This document shows, piece by piece, positions 8,612 through 16,503 of a stretch of 64,000 bases of DNA. Source of the DNA: Bacilli bacterium (GTDB lineage Bacteria > Bacillota_I > Bacilli_A > RF39 > UBA660). Below the pieces are notes generated by a model. That model was given only the letters and a program-made list of their open reading frames with translations, did no database searches and had not been told where the DNA came from. Numbering within the stretch: position 1 is the stretch's first letter; each line of letters begins with the position of its first letter. Position numbers and translations under genes: made by a program. Location of the stretch: NCBI GenBank assembly GCA_017626405.1, contig JAGAIS010000006.1, forward strand, positions 71,100-135,099, given 5' to 3'.

Positions 8612-10090
8612 ATGAAAAAGACATTTTTTATTTGTATAGTATTTAGTATACTTGCTTTAACATTTGCAATTAGTATGAACAAAAGTTATTCACTAGGAAT
8701 AAAGCTCGAAGTAACAGGAGAAAAAGGGAGTAGAGTACTCAATTATTATGACTATCTAACAGGATATAAATTTTCTATCGATACTTTAGTAGAATACTAT
8801 GATTACTCTGAATATATGGCCGTTACAACAGGAAATGAGGAAGTATATTTTTATCGTGGTAACGAAACAGATAAAAATACATATACTAGGGGACTAGCAT
8901 CAGAAACTGCCGATAGAAAAGCTCTTGAATATGGTAGTAATGGTAGAAGAGTGAAAACTACTGAAGATGTAATCAACAATTTAAAAGATATATTTAATAA
9001 TCAAAGATACGGTGAGTTTATGTTTACATTTTCTCCATACGATAATATTGATTGGAATAGTGTAAAAAACTATTGGACAAATGCTTATGGTGTATCATAT
9101 CCAAGAAAGAATTATTATACATATTCCCAAAAAGGAAACCAAGAAGTAGATAGATGGGGATTAGATATATCTCAAGTTTCAAGCGGAGAATTAAAAATAA
9201 ACGCAATTAATATAAGAATTACTAAAGATGAACTTGAAGTAACTGATAACTTTGCCAATAAGCTAATAAGTGAAGTCAAAAATAAAAGCGATTATGATAA
9301 AATAGCCTTCGTATATAAGTATATAACAACGAAGACAAATTACTATGTAGACGATGGATATGATAATACTCTTGCATCTACTGCATCGGCCTATGATGCT
9401 CTAATGCAAAGAGAAAGTGCATGTGTAGGATTTTCAATAGCATTTTCCTATTTAATGGATAAGCTTAATATAGAATCTTATATTGTAGATAATATATCAG
9501 AACTTGATGTATCAAATAGATATATTAAATCCGTACACACTTGGAATGTAGTTAAATTAGATAATAAATTCTATAAAATAGATACTACAGGAAGAATATT
9601 CTTAGGTGCTTTAAATAAAAATGAATTAAGCGATAATTTACTAAATATATCAACTGCAAAATATCCGAGAAGTGATTTGCCAAATATCAATTTTTCAATT
9701 ATTGATAATTATCTAAACGAAGCTAAAAGCATAAAGACGACAACGACACAAACACCTATACTTTTTCCAACGAAGAAAGCGACAAAAGAATTTATTATAC
9801 CAAATAGCCAAACTAAAACGATAAAAACGACAAATACTACCAATACAAAAGAAAATACAACTATAACGAGTATAAAATATGAAAACGGGACTACTCAAGT
9901 ATTTGTTGTAACAATACCTACAACTAAAAATAAAGAAAATGAGAATAGTAGAGTAGAGCAACAAAATAAAAAAGTAAATTTAAATTATATCTTAATTCCA
10001 ATATTAATAATAGTTATTATATTATATATTGTATATAAAATTCTATTAAAAAAGAATAAGGGTGATATTAGTGGACAACAAAGTATGTAG
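8612..10090 (+). CDS. Membrane-anchored transglutaminase-like surface protein
   Basis: 492 residues. N-terminal signal segment (about 4-28), a long extracellular part, a transglutaminase-core domain at ~225-330, a Thr/Lys-rich linker (~365-445) and a C-terminal transmembrane helix (~457-480) ending in KKNK. The papain-like triad is visible as Cys271 (SACVGFS), His309 (VHTWN) and Asp324 (KIDTT). Bacterial members act as cysteine peptidases or cross-linking enzymes at the surface; the substrate cannot be told. The linker probably spans the wall. The next gene overlaps it by 20 bp. Confidence 0.75.
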   Translation: MKKTFFICIVFSILALTFAISMNKSYSLGIKLEVTGEKGSRVLNYYDYLTGYKFSIDTLVEYYDYSEYMAVTTGNEEVYFYRGNETDKNTYTRGLASETADRKALEYGSNGRRVKTTEDVINNLKDIFNNQRYGEFMFTFSPYDNIDWNSVKNYWTNAYGVSYPRKNYYTYSQKGNQEVDRWGLDISQVSSGELKINAINIRITKDELEVTDNFANKLISEVKNKSDYDKIAFVYKYITTKTNYYVDDGYDNTLASTASAYDALMQRESACVGFSIAFSYLMDKLNIESYIVDNISELDVSNRYIKSVHTWNVVKLDNKFYKIDTTGRIFLGALNKNELSDNLLNISTAKYPRSDLPNINFSIIDNYLNEAKSIKTTTTQTPILFPTKKATKEFIIPNSQTKTIKTTNTTNTKENTTITSIKYENGTTQVFVVTIPTTKNKENENSRVEQQNKKVNLNYILIPILIIVIILYIVYKILLKKNKGDISGQQSM

Positions 10091-10427
10091 AAATTGTGGT
10101 AAGAAATTAACTAAAAAAGTATGTAGCTACTGCGGAGCAACAAACTTTACAGATCCGGTAGAGTATAGCGATTTTACAACAAAAAAACTATCTACAAAAA
10201 AGATTTTAATCGTGAGTGGGGGAGTTTTCTTGATTGTAATAGGAATTACTTTATTCTTTATATTTAATGGCATTAAACCTGAATATGACGATCATGACAC
10301 TTCAGTAAATACAAATCAATATAAATGTACACATACTAAAACATGTGATGGCAATAAATGCATTTATGTAAATGATAAGGGAATCGAAGAAGAAATCATC
10401 TGTGATACAAATGATTGGTACTCATAA
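10071..10427 (+). CDS. Zinc-ribbon membrane protein
   Basis: 118 residues from the GTG at 10071, chosen over the GTG at 10062 because AAGGGTG stands 6 bases ahead of it. The N-terminus has a CxxC...CxxC zinc ribbon (CRNCGKK, CSYCG), then a basic spacer, one transmembrane helix (~48-68) and an extracellular tail with four Cys (CTHTKTC, CIY, CDT) that could form disulphides. Overlaps the transglutaminase gene and is likely co-translated with it. Function unknown. Confidence 0.65.
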   Translation: MDNKVCRNCGKKLTKKVCSYCGATNFTDPVEYSDFTTKKLSTKKILIVSGGVFLIVIGITLFFIFNGIKPEYDDHDTSVNTNQYKCTHTKTCDGNKCIYVNDKGIEEEIICDTNDWYS

Positions 10428-10651
10428 GAAAATTACTTCTCCCCCTACTCCTAAATCAATAGAGTAGTTGAGGGAATAAATTATCAATTAATTATAAATT
10501 ATATATTCTAATATATCTATTATTTAAATAATAACCAAATATATTAATAAGCTATAATAATACGATAAAAGTAAGATTATAGTTTTTTTATGTAAAAAAT
10601 AAAATATACTAAATTTGATTTTCAAATATAAAATAATTTAATATATAACAA

Positions 10652-10670
10652 TAACTTAAGTGATAAGTTA
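10652..10670. repeat. Small palindrome adjoining the left dif accessory arm
   Basis: TAACTTA (10652-10658) and TAAGTTA (10664-10670) separated by AGTGA. It directly abuts the left flanking arm at 10671. No counterpart is visible on the right side. Confidence 0.5.
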
Positions 10671-10748
10671 ACCATCTATTAATACAAAATATGAAACTTC
10701 ATATAATATATATTATGTTAACTTCTATATATTAATAAAATAGATGGT
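10671..10748. repeat. 10 bp inverted repeat centred on dif
   Basis: ACCATCTATT at 10671-10680 and its exact reverse complement AATAGATGGT at 10739-10748. The midpoint is 10709.5, identical to the midpoint of dif, so each arm stands 15 bp from the nearest dif end. The 15 bp spacers themselves are not symmetric. Confidence 0.85.
10696..10723 (+). other. dif: dif site, XerC/XerD recombination target
   Basis: 28 bp: left (XerC-type) arm ACTTCATATAA, centre TATATA (10707-10712), right (XerD-type) arm TTATGTTAACT. Against the B. subtilis dif as I remember it, 9/11, 6/6 and 10/11 positions match (25/28). It sits in a gene-free island, the gene-strand bias changes here, and xerD is nearby. It marks the chromosome terminus. 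Confidence 0.9.
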
Positions 10749-11121
10749 AGATTAATCATTTAAATATATTCTATATAATTATATATACTATTCTCTAATT
10801 GATCAGTAGTTATTTAAATTATTATATAGGTATACTACTCTATTTAAAATAATTATAAGATAGGGTGAATAAATTTTTTTAATAGTTATTTATATATATA
10901 TTTGTATTCTAAATTATATTTATTTAAATTATTTGATGAAATATCATTATAAATTATATAATGTTTTTAATAAATAAAAATTATAAATATATTAATTATT
11001 AAGATTAATTATCAAAATCAAATTATTTAATATACAATTCTCTACCCTACAAAATAAGGGGGAGGGGATTTAATTCCTTTATTTCTCTAATTCTATTACT
11101 CCACCCCTCCCCTACACTATC

Positions 11122-11151
11122 ATAAAAAAAGAAAGGTATTAAACCTTTCTT
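11122..11151 (-). terminator. Terminator of the HTH gene
   Basis: Stem 11129-11137 with 11143-11151 (AAGAAAGGT/ACCTTTCTT), followed on the minus strand by a T run. The stop codon lies within the loop region. Confidence 0.8.
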
Positions 11152-11912
11152 GATTCTATCTCTGCAATCTTTTCAAATACTTCAGCTGCATTTTCTGTAT
11201 TAAGTTCCGAATAACCTAACTCTCTTAGAGCTTGAACCTTAACAGTAAATAATTGTTGAGTTCTGGATAACTTCTCTTCATTACGAGATTCAATTTCTTG
11301 AACAAATTTATTACGGCTTTCGATAACTCTGCTCTTACTTGCTCCCCCATTATTATATAAATTAAACGCAGTATATATTATACCTTCAAAGATGAATTGT
11401 TTATCTTCATTAAATTTGAATACATTAGGAGCAATAAATCCTGTTGACTTTGATAAATAAGCTAACAGATACTTGATTTCAGGTACATTATCAATACTTT
11501 GTAATAAATGATAAACATACTGTAATGTGTAGAAGTTCTCTTCATGGTTTTCTGATTCTACTAATTTTTCCTTAATTAAGAAAGTAATATCGCTAATTAG
11601 AGCATGTTCTTCTTTCTTTAATCCCTTAAGGTCTAAGTAATCATTCTCTTGAGCTTCCTTAACACCTTCACTTAATCTATTCTCAACAGCTAATAGATAA
11701 TCCGTAGTAACCTTAATATTGCTTACTGTATCTTCATCACCATCTTCAATATCTAAAAGTTTAAGTAATAGAATCTTTTTCTCTTTAGGCCATTTATTTA
11801 TATTTTCTAATTCTAAATAATTATATACCATTTGTCTAGATACTCCCAAGTATTTAGCTAATCTTACTTTAGAAATACCAAGTTCCTGTAATAATCTATT
11901 TAATTGTTCCAT
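11139..11912 (-). CDS. Helix-turn-helix DNA-binding protein beside dif
   Basis: 257 residues. A Cro/CI-like HTH occupies ~1-50 (LGISKVRLAKYLGVSRQMVYNYLE). The remaining ~200 residues are predicted mostly helical, with a charged C-terminal half (ESRNKFVQEIESRNEE) suited to oligomerisation. No membrane or enzymatic motif. Three TTTACACAT-like elements overlap its promoter, so it is probably autoregulated. Located between the dif island and the next gene, it could be an ordinary regulator or a terminus-organising protein; only its position suggests the latter. Confidence 0.75.
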   Translation of the reverse strand: MEQLNRLLQELGISKVRLAKYLGVSRQMVYNYLELENINKWPKEKKILLLKLLDIEDGDEDTVSNIKVTTDYLLAVENRLSEGVKEAQENDYLDLKGLKKEEHALISDITFLIKEKLVESENHEENFYTLQYVYHLLQSIDNVPEIKYLLAYLSKSTGFIAPNVFKFNEDKQFIFEGIIYTAFNLYNNGGASKSRVIESRNKFVQEIESRNEEKLSRTQQLFTVKVQALRELGYSELNTENAAEVFEKIAEIESRKV

Positions 11913-11936
11913 AGTTAGTTAACTTCCCTTCCAAGT

Positions 11937-11989
11937 TTTACACATTAATCATATCAAATTTACTTTAAATGTGTCAATAGTTTACACAT
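11937..11989 (-). promoter_or_regulatory. Promoter with three operator-like repeats, HTH gene
   Basis: Minus strand -35 TTGACA (11977-11972) and -10 TATGAT (11953-11948), 18 bp spacer. TTTACACAT occurs at 11937-11945 and 11981-11989 on the plus strand, and the inverted form ATGTGT at 11969-11974 covers the -35. The last two form ATGTGT-N9-ACACAT. The layout fits repression by the encoded HTH protein. Confidence 0.7.
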
Positions 11990-12083
11990 AAAAAGAGAAA
12001 TTTAATTGATTATATAACCTAAATATGCAATAACATTAATTATTTTTTTAAAACATGATAATATAATACTAAGGAGTGATATA

Positions 12084-12734
12084 ATGAAAAATAATATATT
12101 ATCAAATGCTTTTTTATGGATGTTTATTGGATTAATGGTATGTTTTGGAGTATCTTATTTATCTACATTCAATATGCAAATAACTACATCTATTTATGCA
12201 GGATTTCATGGTTATGCCTACTTAATTTTCTTTATCTCTGAACTTACTATCGCATTTGCTTTAAGTTTGTTTATAAGAAAACTAAATCCAATATTAGCAA
12301 AAATACTATATTTAGTATATTGTGGACTAACAGGTCTTAGTTTAACAGGAATATTTATTGTATATACCTCAACCTCACTAAGTTACATATTTCTTGTAAC
12401 AGCAATTATATTTGCAATTTTTGCAGCTATTGGAAAATTCACCAAGATAGATTTAAGTAGATATGGAATATACTTGCTTATAGGTCTATTAGCTACTTTT
12501 ATCTTAGAAATAATTAATCTATTTTTAATGAATAACACATTAGATATGTTCCTATCCTTTGTCACAATCATTGTATTTTGCGGTTATATTGCATATGACG
12601 TCAATCATGCTATAAATGATAATTATCTAAGCAATAGTGAAAATAAAGGAATTTATATTGCATTTCAATTATTTCTAGACTTTATTAATATATTTATTGA
12701 ATTATTGAGATTATTTGGTAAATCAAGAGATTAA
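12084..12734 (+). CDS. Bax inhibitor-1 family membrane protein
   Basis: 216 residues with about seven transmembrane helices. The C-terminal signature AYDVNHAIND...LFLDFINIFIELLRLFG is typical of the YccA/BI-1 family; bacterial members are pH-sensitive calcium leak channels or interact with FtsH. A TATAAT at 12062-12067 and AAGGAGTGATAT precede the ATG. Diverges from the HTH gene. Confidence 0.82.
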   Translation: MKNNILSNAFLWMFIGLMVCFGVSYLSTFNMQITTSIYAGFHGYAYLIFFISELTIAFALSLFIRKLNPILAKILYLVYCGLTGLSLTGIFIVYTSTSLSYIFLVTAIIFAIFAAIGKFTKIDLSRYGIYLLIGLLATFILEIINLFLMNNTLDMFLSFVTIIVFCGYIAYDVNHAINDNYLSNSENKGIYIAFQLFLDFINIFIELLRLFGKSRD

Positions 12735-12757
12735 AAAAAGAGCTTTATTAAGCTCTT
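12731..12757 (-). terminator. Terminator of efp
   Basis: Stem AAGAGCTT (12738-12745) with AAGCTCTT (12750-12757), loop TATT. The T tract is present on the minus strand only. The efp stop codon is in the loop. Confidence 0.8.
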
Positions 12758-13308
12758 CCTGCATATTTACCATCAATAGTAGAAATAATAATCTTTTCAC
12801 CTTGATTAATGAATAAAGGAACTTTTACAGTATATCCAGTTTCAATAACTGCATCTTTTTGTGCATTATTAGTAGTATTACCTTTAACAGCTTCACTAGT
12901 TTCAGTAACTTCGTATTCAACTTTTTCTGGTAATGTTACACCAATAATTTCTCCTTCATACATTGAAATAGTAATATCTAATCCTTCTTTTAAGAATTTA
13001 ATTTGTTCAGTTAATTTATCAGCAGGAACTTCCATTTGTTCGTATGTTTCATTATTCATAAAAACATATGAGTCTCCCATAGAATATAGATATTGCATTG
13101 GCAATCTATCAACTCTAGCTCTTTCAATCTTAATATTAGTATTATAAGTATCTTCAACTAGAGCACCAGTTCTTAGATTTCTCAACTTCATTTTCATGAA
13201 TGCAGCACCTTTTCCTGGCTTTACATGTTGGAATTCTTCAATTAAGCATAATTTTCCATCAATAATGATAGTCATACCATTTTTGATTTCATTAATATTA
13301 ATATTCAT
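12748..13308 (-). CDS. efp: Translation elongation factor P
   Basis: Relieves ribosome stalling at polyproline stretches. 186 residues with the KOW-like N domain and two OB domains. The tip loop KPGKGAAF (residues ~30-37) carries the lysine that other bacteria modify. C-terminal signature ETGYTVKVPLFINQGEKI. Start preceded by AGAGGATG. First of a run of minus-strand translation genes. Confidence 0.96.
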   Translation of the reverse strand: MNININEIKNGMTIIIDGKLCLIEEFQHVKPGKGAAFMKMKLRNLRTGALVEDTYNTNIKIERARVDRLPMQYLYSMGDSYVFMNNETYEQMEVPADKLTEQIKFLKEGLDITISMYEGEIIGVTLPEKVEYEVTETSEAVKGNTTNNAQKDAVIETGYTVKVPLFINQGEKIIISTIDGKYAGRA

Positions 13309-13323
13309 GAATCAACATCCTCT

Positions 13324-13524
13324 CTATTTATTTTGTGTATTATTTTTTCTTAAACTTCTAGTCTTTGCCTTAGAAGTTTTTTTTGGTCTAAACTTTTTAC
13401 TAGGTCTAGATCCGGTAACACTATATTCATTAGAATTAGCTTGACCACGAATCATAGCTCCATAATTATAAGTATCAATTAAGTTTCCATGATTGATAAT
13501 TGGTTCTTGTTGCATATATTTCAC
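13324..13524 (-). CDS. Small basic hypothetical protein, 66 residues
   Basis: Not recognised. The N-terminal half is neutral (QQEPIINHGN, NYGAMIRGQ); the C-terminal third is Lys/Arg/Ser-rich (SKKFRPKKTSKAKTRSLRKNN), like RNA-binding or ribosome-associated peptides. AGAAGGTGA precedes the ATG. It lies between rpmG (13 bp away) and efp (15 bp away), so it is probably co-transcribed with translation genes. Confidence 0.65.
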   Translation of the reverse strand: MKYMQQEPIINHGNLIDTYNYGAMIRGQANSNEYSVTGSRPSKKFRPKKTSKAKTRSLRKNNTQNK

Positions 13525-13537
13525 CTTCTAGATATTA

Positions 13538-13720
13538 TTATTTACCAATTTTAGCTTCTTTAAATACTTGAACTGATTTACAATTTGGACAATATTTATT
13601 TAATTCTAATTTATCAGTTGTATTTTTTGTATTTTTTTGAGTATGTCTTCTAGTCATTTTACCGCACTTAGAACATTTAAGCCCGATAGGTGTTCTAGCA
13701 TCTGTTTTTGTTTTTCCCAT
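13538..13720 (-). CDS. rpmG: 50S ribosomal protein L33
   Basis: 60 residues from ATG 13720. The upstream in-frame ATG at 13738 is rejected because the GAGGAGG ribosome site lies after it and 9 bases before the chosen start. It keeps both CxxC pairs (CSKC, CPNC), so it is the zinc-binding form. Conserved TKNTTDKLELNKYCP. Confidence 0.93.
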   Translation of the reverse strand: MGKTKTDARTPIGLKCSKCGKMTRRHTQKNTKNTTDKLELNKYCPNCKSVQVFKEAKIGK

Positions 13721-13772
13721 AAATTTAAGCCTCCTCACTCATCAAACTATATGTATTTTAGCATATATATAG

Positions 13773-15674
13773 TTAATTTTCAAACAAAATATTAGTTATT
13801 TGTCGAGATAGTCTACTATTTACTGGATAATTATATTTATTTTTATTATTGCTATCCACTAAATTAGGAGAAACAATAGTTAAATTGTACTTAGGATTAT
13901 CAAATGGCAGGTACGCAACAAAACTTTTTGTCAAAGTTTTATGACCATTTACATAAGTTTCACTAGTACCTGTCTTCCCTGCTCCATTTATTCTATTCAA
14001 ATAATTAGATGCAGTTCCATAAGTAACTACTCCATTTAATCCTTTCTGTATTCTTAACATGTCATCATTACTTATTTTTACGCGATCTAAGACCAATTTA
14101 TCAATACTTTCTCTATTTCCCTTATTATTAATAAAATAGGCGCCAAAACTCATATTATAGCGAATGCCACTATTAGCAATTGTACTAATATAATTATTCA
14201 ACATTATAGGTGTATATGTATCATATTGACCAATACTTAAATTAAGTAATAAATCACCACTAATCTTACTTCCAGTAATACCCTTATAACCAGATATTTC
14301 AATTCCCGTATCACTTCCAAGACCATAACTTTTAAATACACTTCGATATTTTTCAAAATCATCTTCAGTAACATCTAATTTCATATTATACTTATAATCA
14401 TTTCCCGTAACTCTAATAGCATTGATAAATTGATAATAATTAGAGGAATATGCCAAAGCCTTTATATCATCTATTAATCCTAGATTCTTCCATGAACATT
14501 TATTAGGCATTGAATATAACTTAACACAACTATCTTTAATTTTTTTATCTCTATTTATTACATTATTGATATAACCGACACTTTGACTAGCTCCTTTAAC
14601 GACCGATCCAACTGTATAAGAATTAGTTATATTGCCTAAGGCATCATCAATAAAATCCCCATTATTATAGTAATATCCTGACATAGCAACAACTCTTCCT
14701 AAATAATCACTTACAATAACATAAGAACCATTATAATACTTACTAGCCGGATATTTCTTAGCATTAGTTATTTCACTTTTTAATACATTATCAATTTCCA
14801 ATTGCTTTTCTATATCAATAGACAATACTAAATCATTTCCTTTTTGATAATCCTCAATCATTTCTAAACTATTATTATCTAACACTTTATATTTTCTAGG
14901 AATCCCCCTTAAATATTCATCATAGTATTCCTCTAGAAAAGAGACCCCTACTATATCATCTCTCTCATATCCGAGTTTCATATAATAATCTAATTTTTCT
15001 GATGTAATATTTCCAATAGACCCAAATATTTGATTAAGAGGAGTATCATAATTATATACTCTTTCATAAATTGTTTCACATCTAAGTCCATCAATATTTG
15101 CTTCATTAATTAAAGTAAGTTCTCGATCAGTTATATTCTTCTTTATTATCTTATCATCATAACTATATCCCGAAGACATTAAATAAAAAATATAGGATTC
15201 TTTTTCATCTACACTTTCCAGTTCCTTAACTGATATTTTCTCTAATTTATATTTATGCATAGTACTACTGTTAATATTCTTCAACAAATAATCTTTAAAA
15301 ATTTGATCATCTAATCGCTTATCAATACTATCTTTATTCAAAAAGTAATAATATTCTCTTTTAATATTATCATTTACCTTATAATCAAGTTCTATTAAAT
15401 TAGATACATTTATTATAATATTTTTAAGCTGCTGGTCACTAAAATTATAATTTCTAAATATAAGAGCATTCTTACTCTTATTATCGACTAAAATATTTCC
15501 ATTAATATCGAGAATTCTTCCTCTAGGGGCATAGTTAGTAGTAATATATTTATCCAATATACTATTTTTTAAATTTAAATAATAATCCCTATCATGAGAA
15601 ATAATTACTATCCTCGATATAACTATTATATTTATAAGTATTATGATTATTTTAATATAATTAATCTTTTTCAT
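13773..15674 (-). CDS. Class B penicillin-binding protein (PBP2/FtsI/SpoVD-like transpeptidase)
   Basis: Cross-links peptidoglycan. 633 residues: a signal anchor (~5-27), a dimerisation domain starting at APRGRILDINGN (~53) and a transpeptidase domain. Catalytic motifs are SVVK (SxxK) around residue 357, SSN around 410 and KTGTSE near 567. No PASTA repeats at the C-terminus, so it is closer to PBP2 or FtsI than to SpoVD proper. No strong ribosome site before the ATG. Which of elongation or division it serves cannot be settled here. Confidence 0.85.
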   Translation of the reverse strand: MKKINYIKIIIILINIIVISRIVIISHDRDYYLNLKNSILDKYITTNYAPRGRILDINGNILVDNKSKNALIFRNYNFSDQQLKNIIINVSNLIELDYKVNDNIKREYYYFLNKDSIDKRLDDQIFKDYLLKNINSSTMHKYKLEKISVKELESVDEKESYIFYLMSSGYSYDDKIIKKNITDRELTLINEANIDGLRCETIYERVYNYDTPLNQIFGSIGNITSEKLDYYMKLGYERDDIVGVSFLEEYYDEYLRGIPRKYKVLDNNSLEMIEDYQKGNDLVLSIDIEKQLEIDNVLKSEITNAKKYPASKYYNGSYVIVSDYLGRVVAMSGYYYNNGDFIDDALGNITNSYTVGSVVKGASQSVGYINNVINRDKKIKDSCVKLYSMPNKCSWKNLGLIDDIKALAYSSNYYQFINAIRVTGNDYKYNMKLDVTEDDFEKYRSVFKSYGLGSDTGIEISGYKGITGSKISGDLLLNLSIGQYDTYTPIMLNNYISTIANSGIRYNMSFGAYFINNKGNRESIDKLVLDRVKISNDDMLRIQKGLNGVVTYGTASNYLNRINGAGKTGTSETYVNGHKTLTKSFVAYLPFDNPKYNLTIVSPNLVDSNNKNKYNYPVNSRLSRQITNILFEN

Positions 15675-15719
15675 ACTTATATTATTTACTAATCATCATA
15701 TAATATACTAGGTGATATC

Positions 15720-15971
15720 ATGAATAATATTATAAGTAATTATGTAGAGAGGTTAACTAAAGAAGATATAATAAAATTTGCAAATATGAATAATTTAAGC
15801 GTATCTGATAGTGAAATTGATTTTGTTTATACATTTATTAAAAGAAATTATAAAAATGTATTAAATAATCCTAATTCTTTTAATCTATCTTTATATAGAG
15901 AAAAGTTCAGTGAAGATAATTATTTATTTTTGGAAAACCTAATTAAAAAATATAAGAATTTTATCAAATAA
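15720..15971 (+). CDS. Small DUF2624-like protein
   Basis: 83 residues, all helical in appearance. LTKEDIIKFANMNNLSVSDSEIDFVYTF resembles the N-terminus of the YqfT/DUF2624 family of Bacilli, whose function is unknown. Start supported by TAGGTGATATC. Divergent from the PBP gene and closed by a strong terminator. Confidence 0.6.
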   Translation: MNNIISNYVERLTKEDIIKFANMNNLSVSDSEIDFVYTFIKRNYKNVLNNPNSFNLSLYREKFSEDNYLFLENLIKKYKNFIK

Positions 15972-16005
15972 AAACAGTGTATAGTTTATATACACTGTTT
16001 TTATT
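15970..16005. terminator. Bidirectional terminator
   Basis: Stem ACAGTGTATA (15974-15983) with TATACACTGT (15989-15998), flanked by an A run and a T run. Serves the 83-residue gene and the opposing 152-residue gene. Confidence 0.88.
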
Positions 16006-16462
16006 ATTCGGCGATATCGTCCTCATCTACTACTTCTTTATATTTTTCTACTACAGTTTCTTTATACTCGTTATAGTGCCCGATATAAGAAGATGAAACC
16101 ATTCTATTTTTACTTCTCAGTAAACCACCAGAAAGAGTTCCTACAATAGACATATACTTTCTATAAGTAACAATAATAATACTTCCATCACTTTGATATA
16201 TTAAACTTACATCGCTAAGTTCATACTTTTTTTCTTTAAATTCCGATTCAATAAAATCTTTTTTTTCGGCATTGCTATCTAAACCTTCTTGGTCCATCAT
16301 TGACGTAAATATCACCAATGTATCTCTATCCAATAAATTTTGAAAATAAATCTTAGAACAAAAATCATATAGATAAAATGCAGCAATCATTCCTATTGGT
16401 ATAAAGAATAAAAACCAAAAAGAACTTGTAAATCTATTTGTCGTATATAAATCTTTCGCCAT
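16004..16462 (-). CDS. Single-pass membrane protein, 152 residues
   Basis: Not recognised. Short cytoplasmic N-terminus, one transmembrane helix (~14-36), then an acidic extracytoplasmic domain ending EVVDEDDIAE. A beta-rich core (DVSLIYQSDGSIIIVTYRKYMS) is visible. Start chosen at GGGTAGTGATATTATG. It is 42 bp downstream of uvrC on the same strand, so read-through is possible. Confidence 0.65.
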   Translation of the reverse strand: MAKDLYTTNRFTSSFWFLFFIPIGMIAAFYLYDFCSKIYFQNLLDRDTLVIFTSMMDQEGLDSNAEKKDFIESEFKEKKYELSDVSLIYQSDGSIIIVTYRKYMSIVGTLSGGLLRSKNRMVSSSYIGHYNEYKETVVEKYKEVVDEDDIAE

Positions 16463-16503
16463 AATATCACTACCCTATAATTATTCTATAATAATTTTTA
16501 CTT

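Larger units (their letters stand above)
10428..11138. other. Gene-free replication-terminus island
   Basis: About 0.7 kb without a credible ORF. Between 10476 and 11057 nearly all bases are A or T. It holds the dif site and its flanking inverted repeat, listed separately. The island is bounded by the only G/C-rich blocks: CTACTC...GAGTAG with adjoining CCC/GGG at 10442-10474 on the left, and a 9 bp inverted repeat GGGGAGGGG (11059-11067) / CCCCTCCCC (11104-11112) on the right. Apart from these I see no gene, promoter or RNA that I can support. Confidence 0.8.

Noticed and set aside
11059-11112. G-quadruplex at the G-rich block near the terminus
   Set aside because: Only two runs of four Gs lie together; the exact inverted repeat with the C-rich block explains the pattern better.
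10428-11138. Replication origin (A+T-rich island with an adjacent DNA-binding gene)
   Set aside because: No DnaA boxes or dnaA/dnaN were seen. The dif match and the change in gene-strand bias indicate the terminus.
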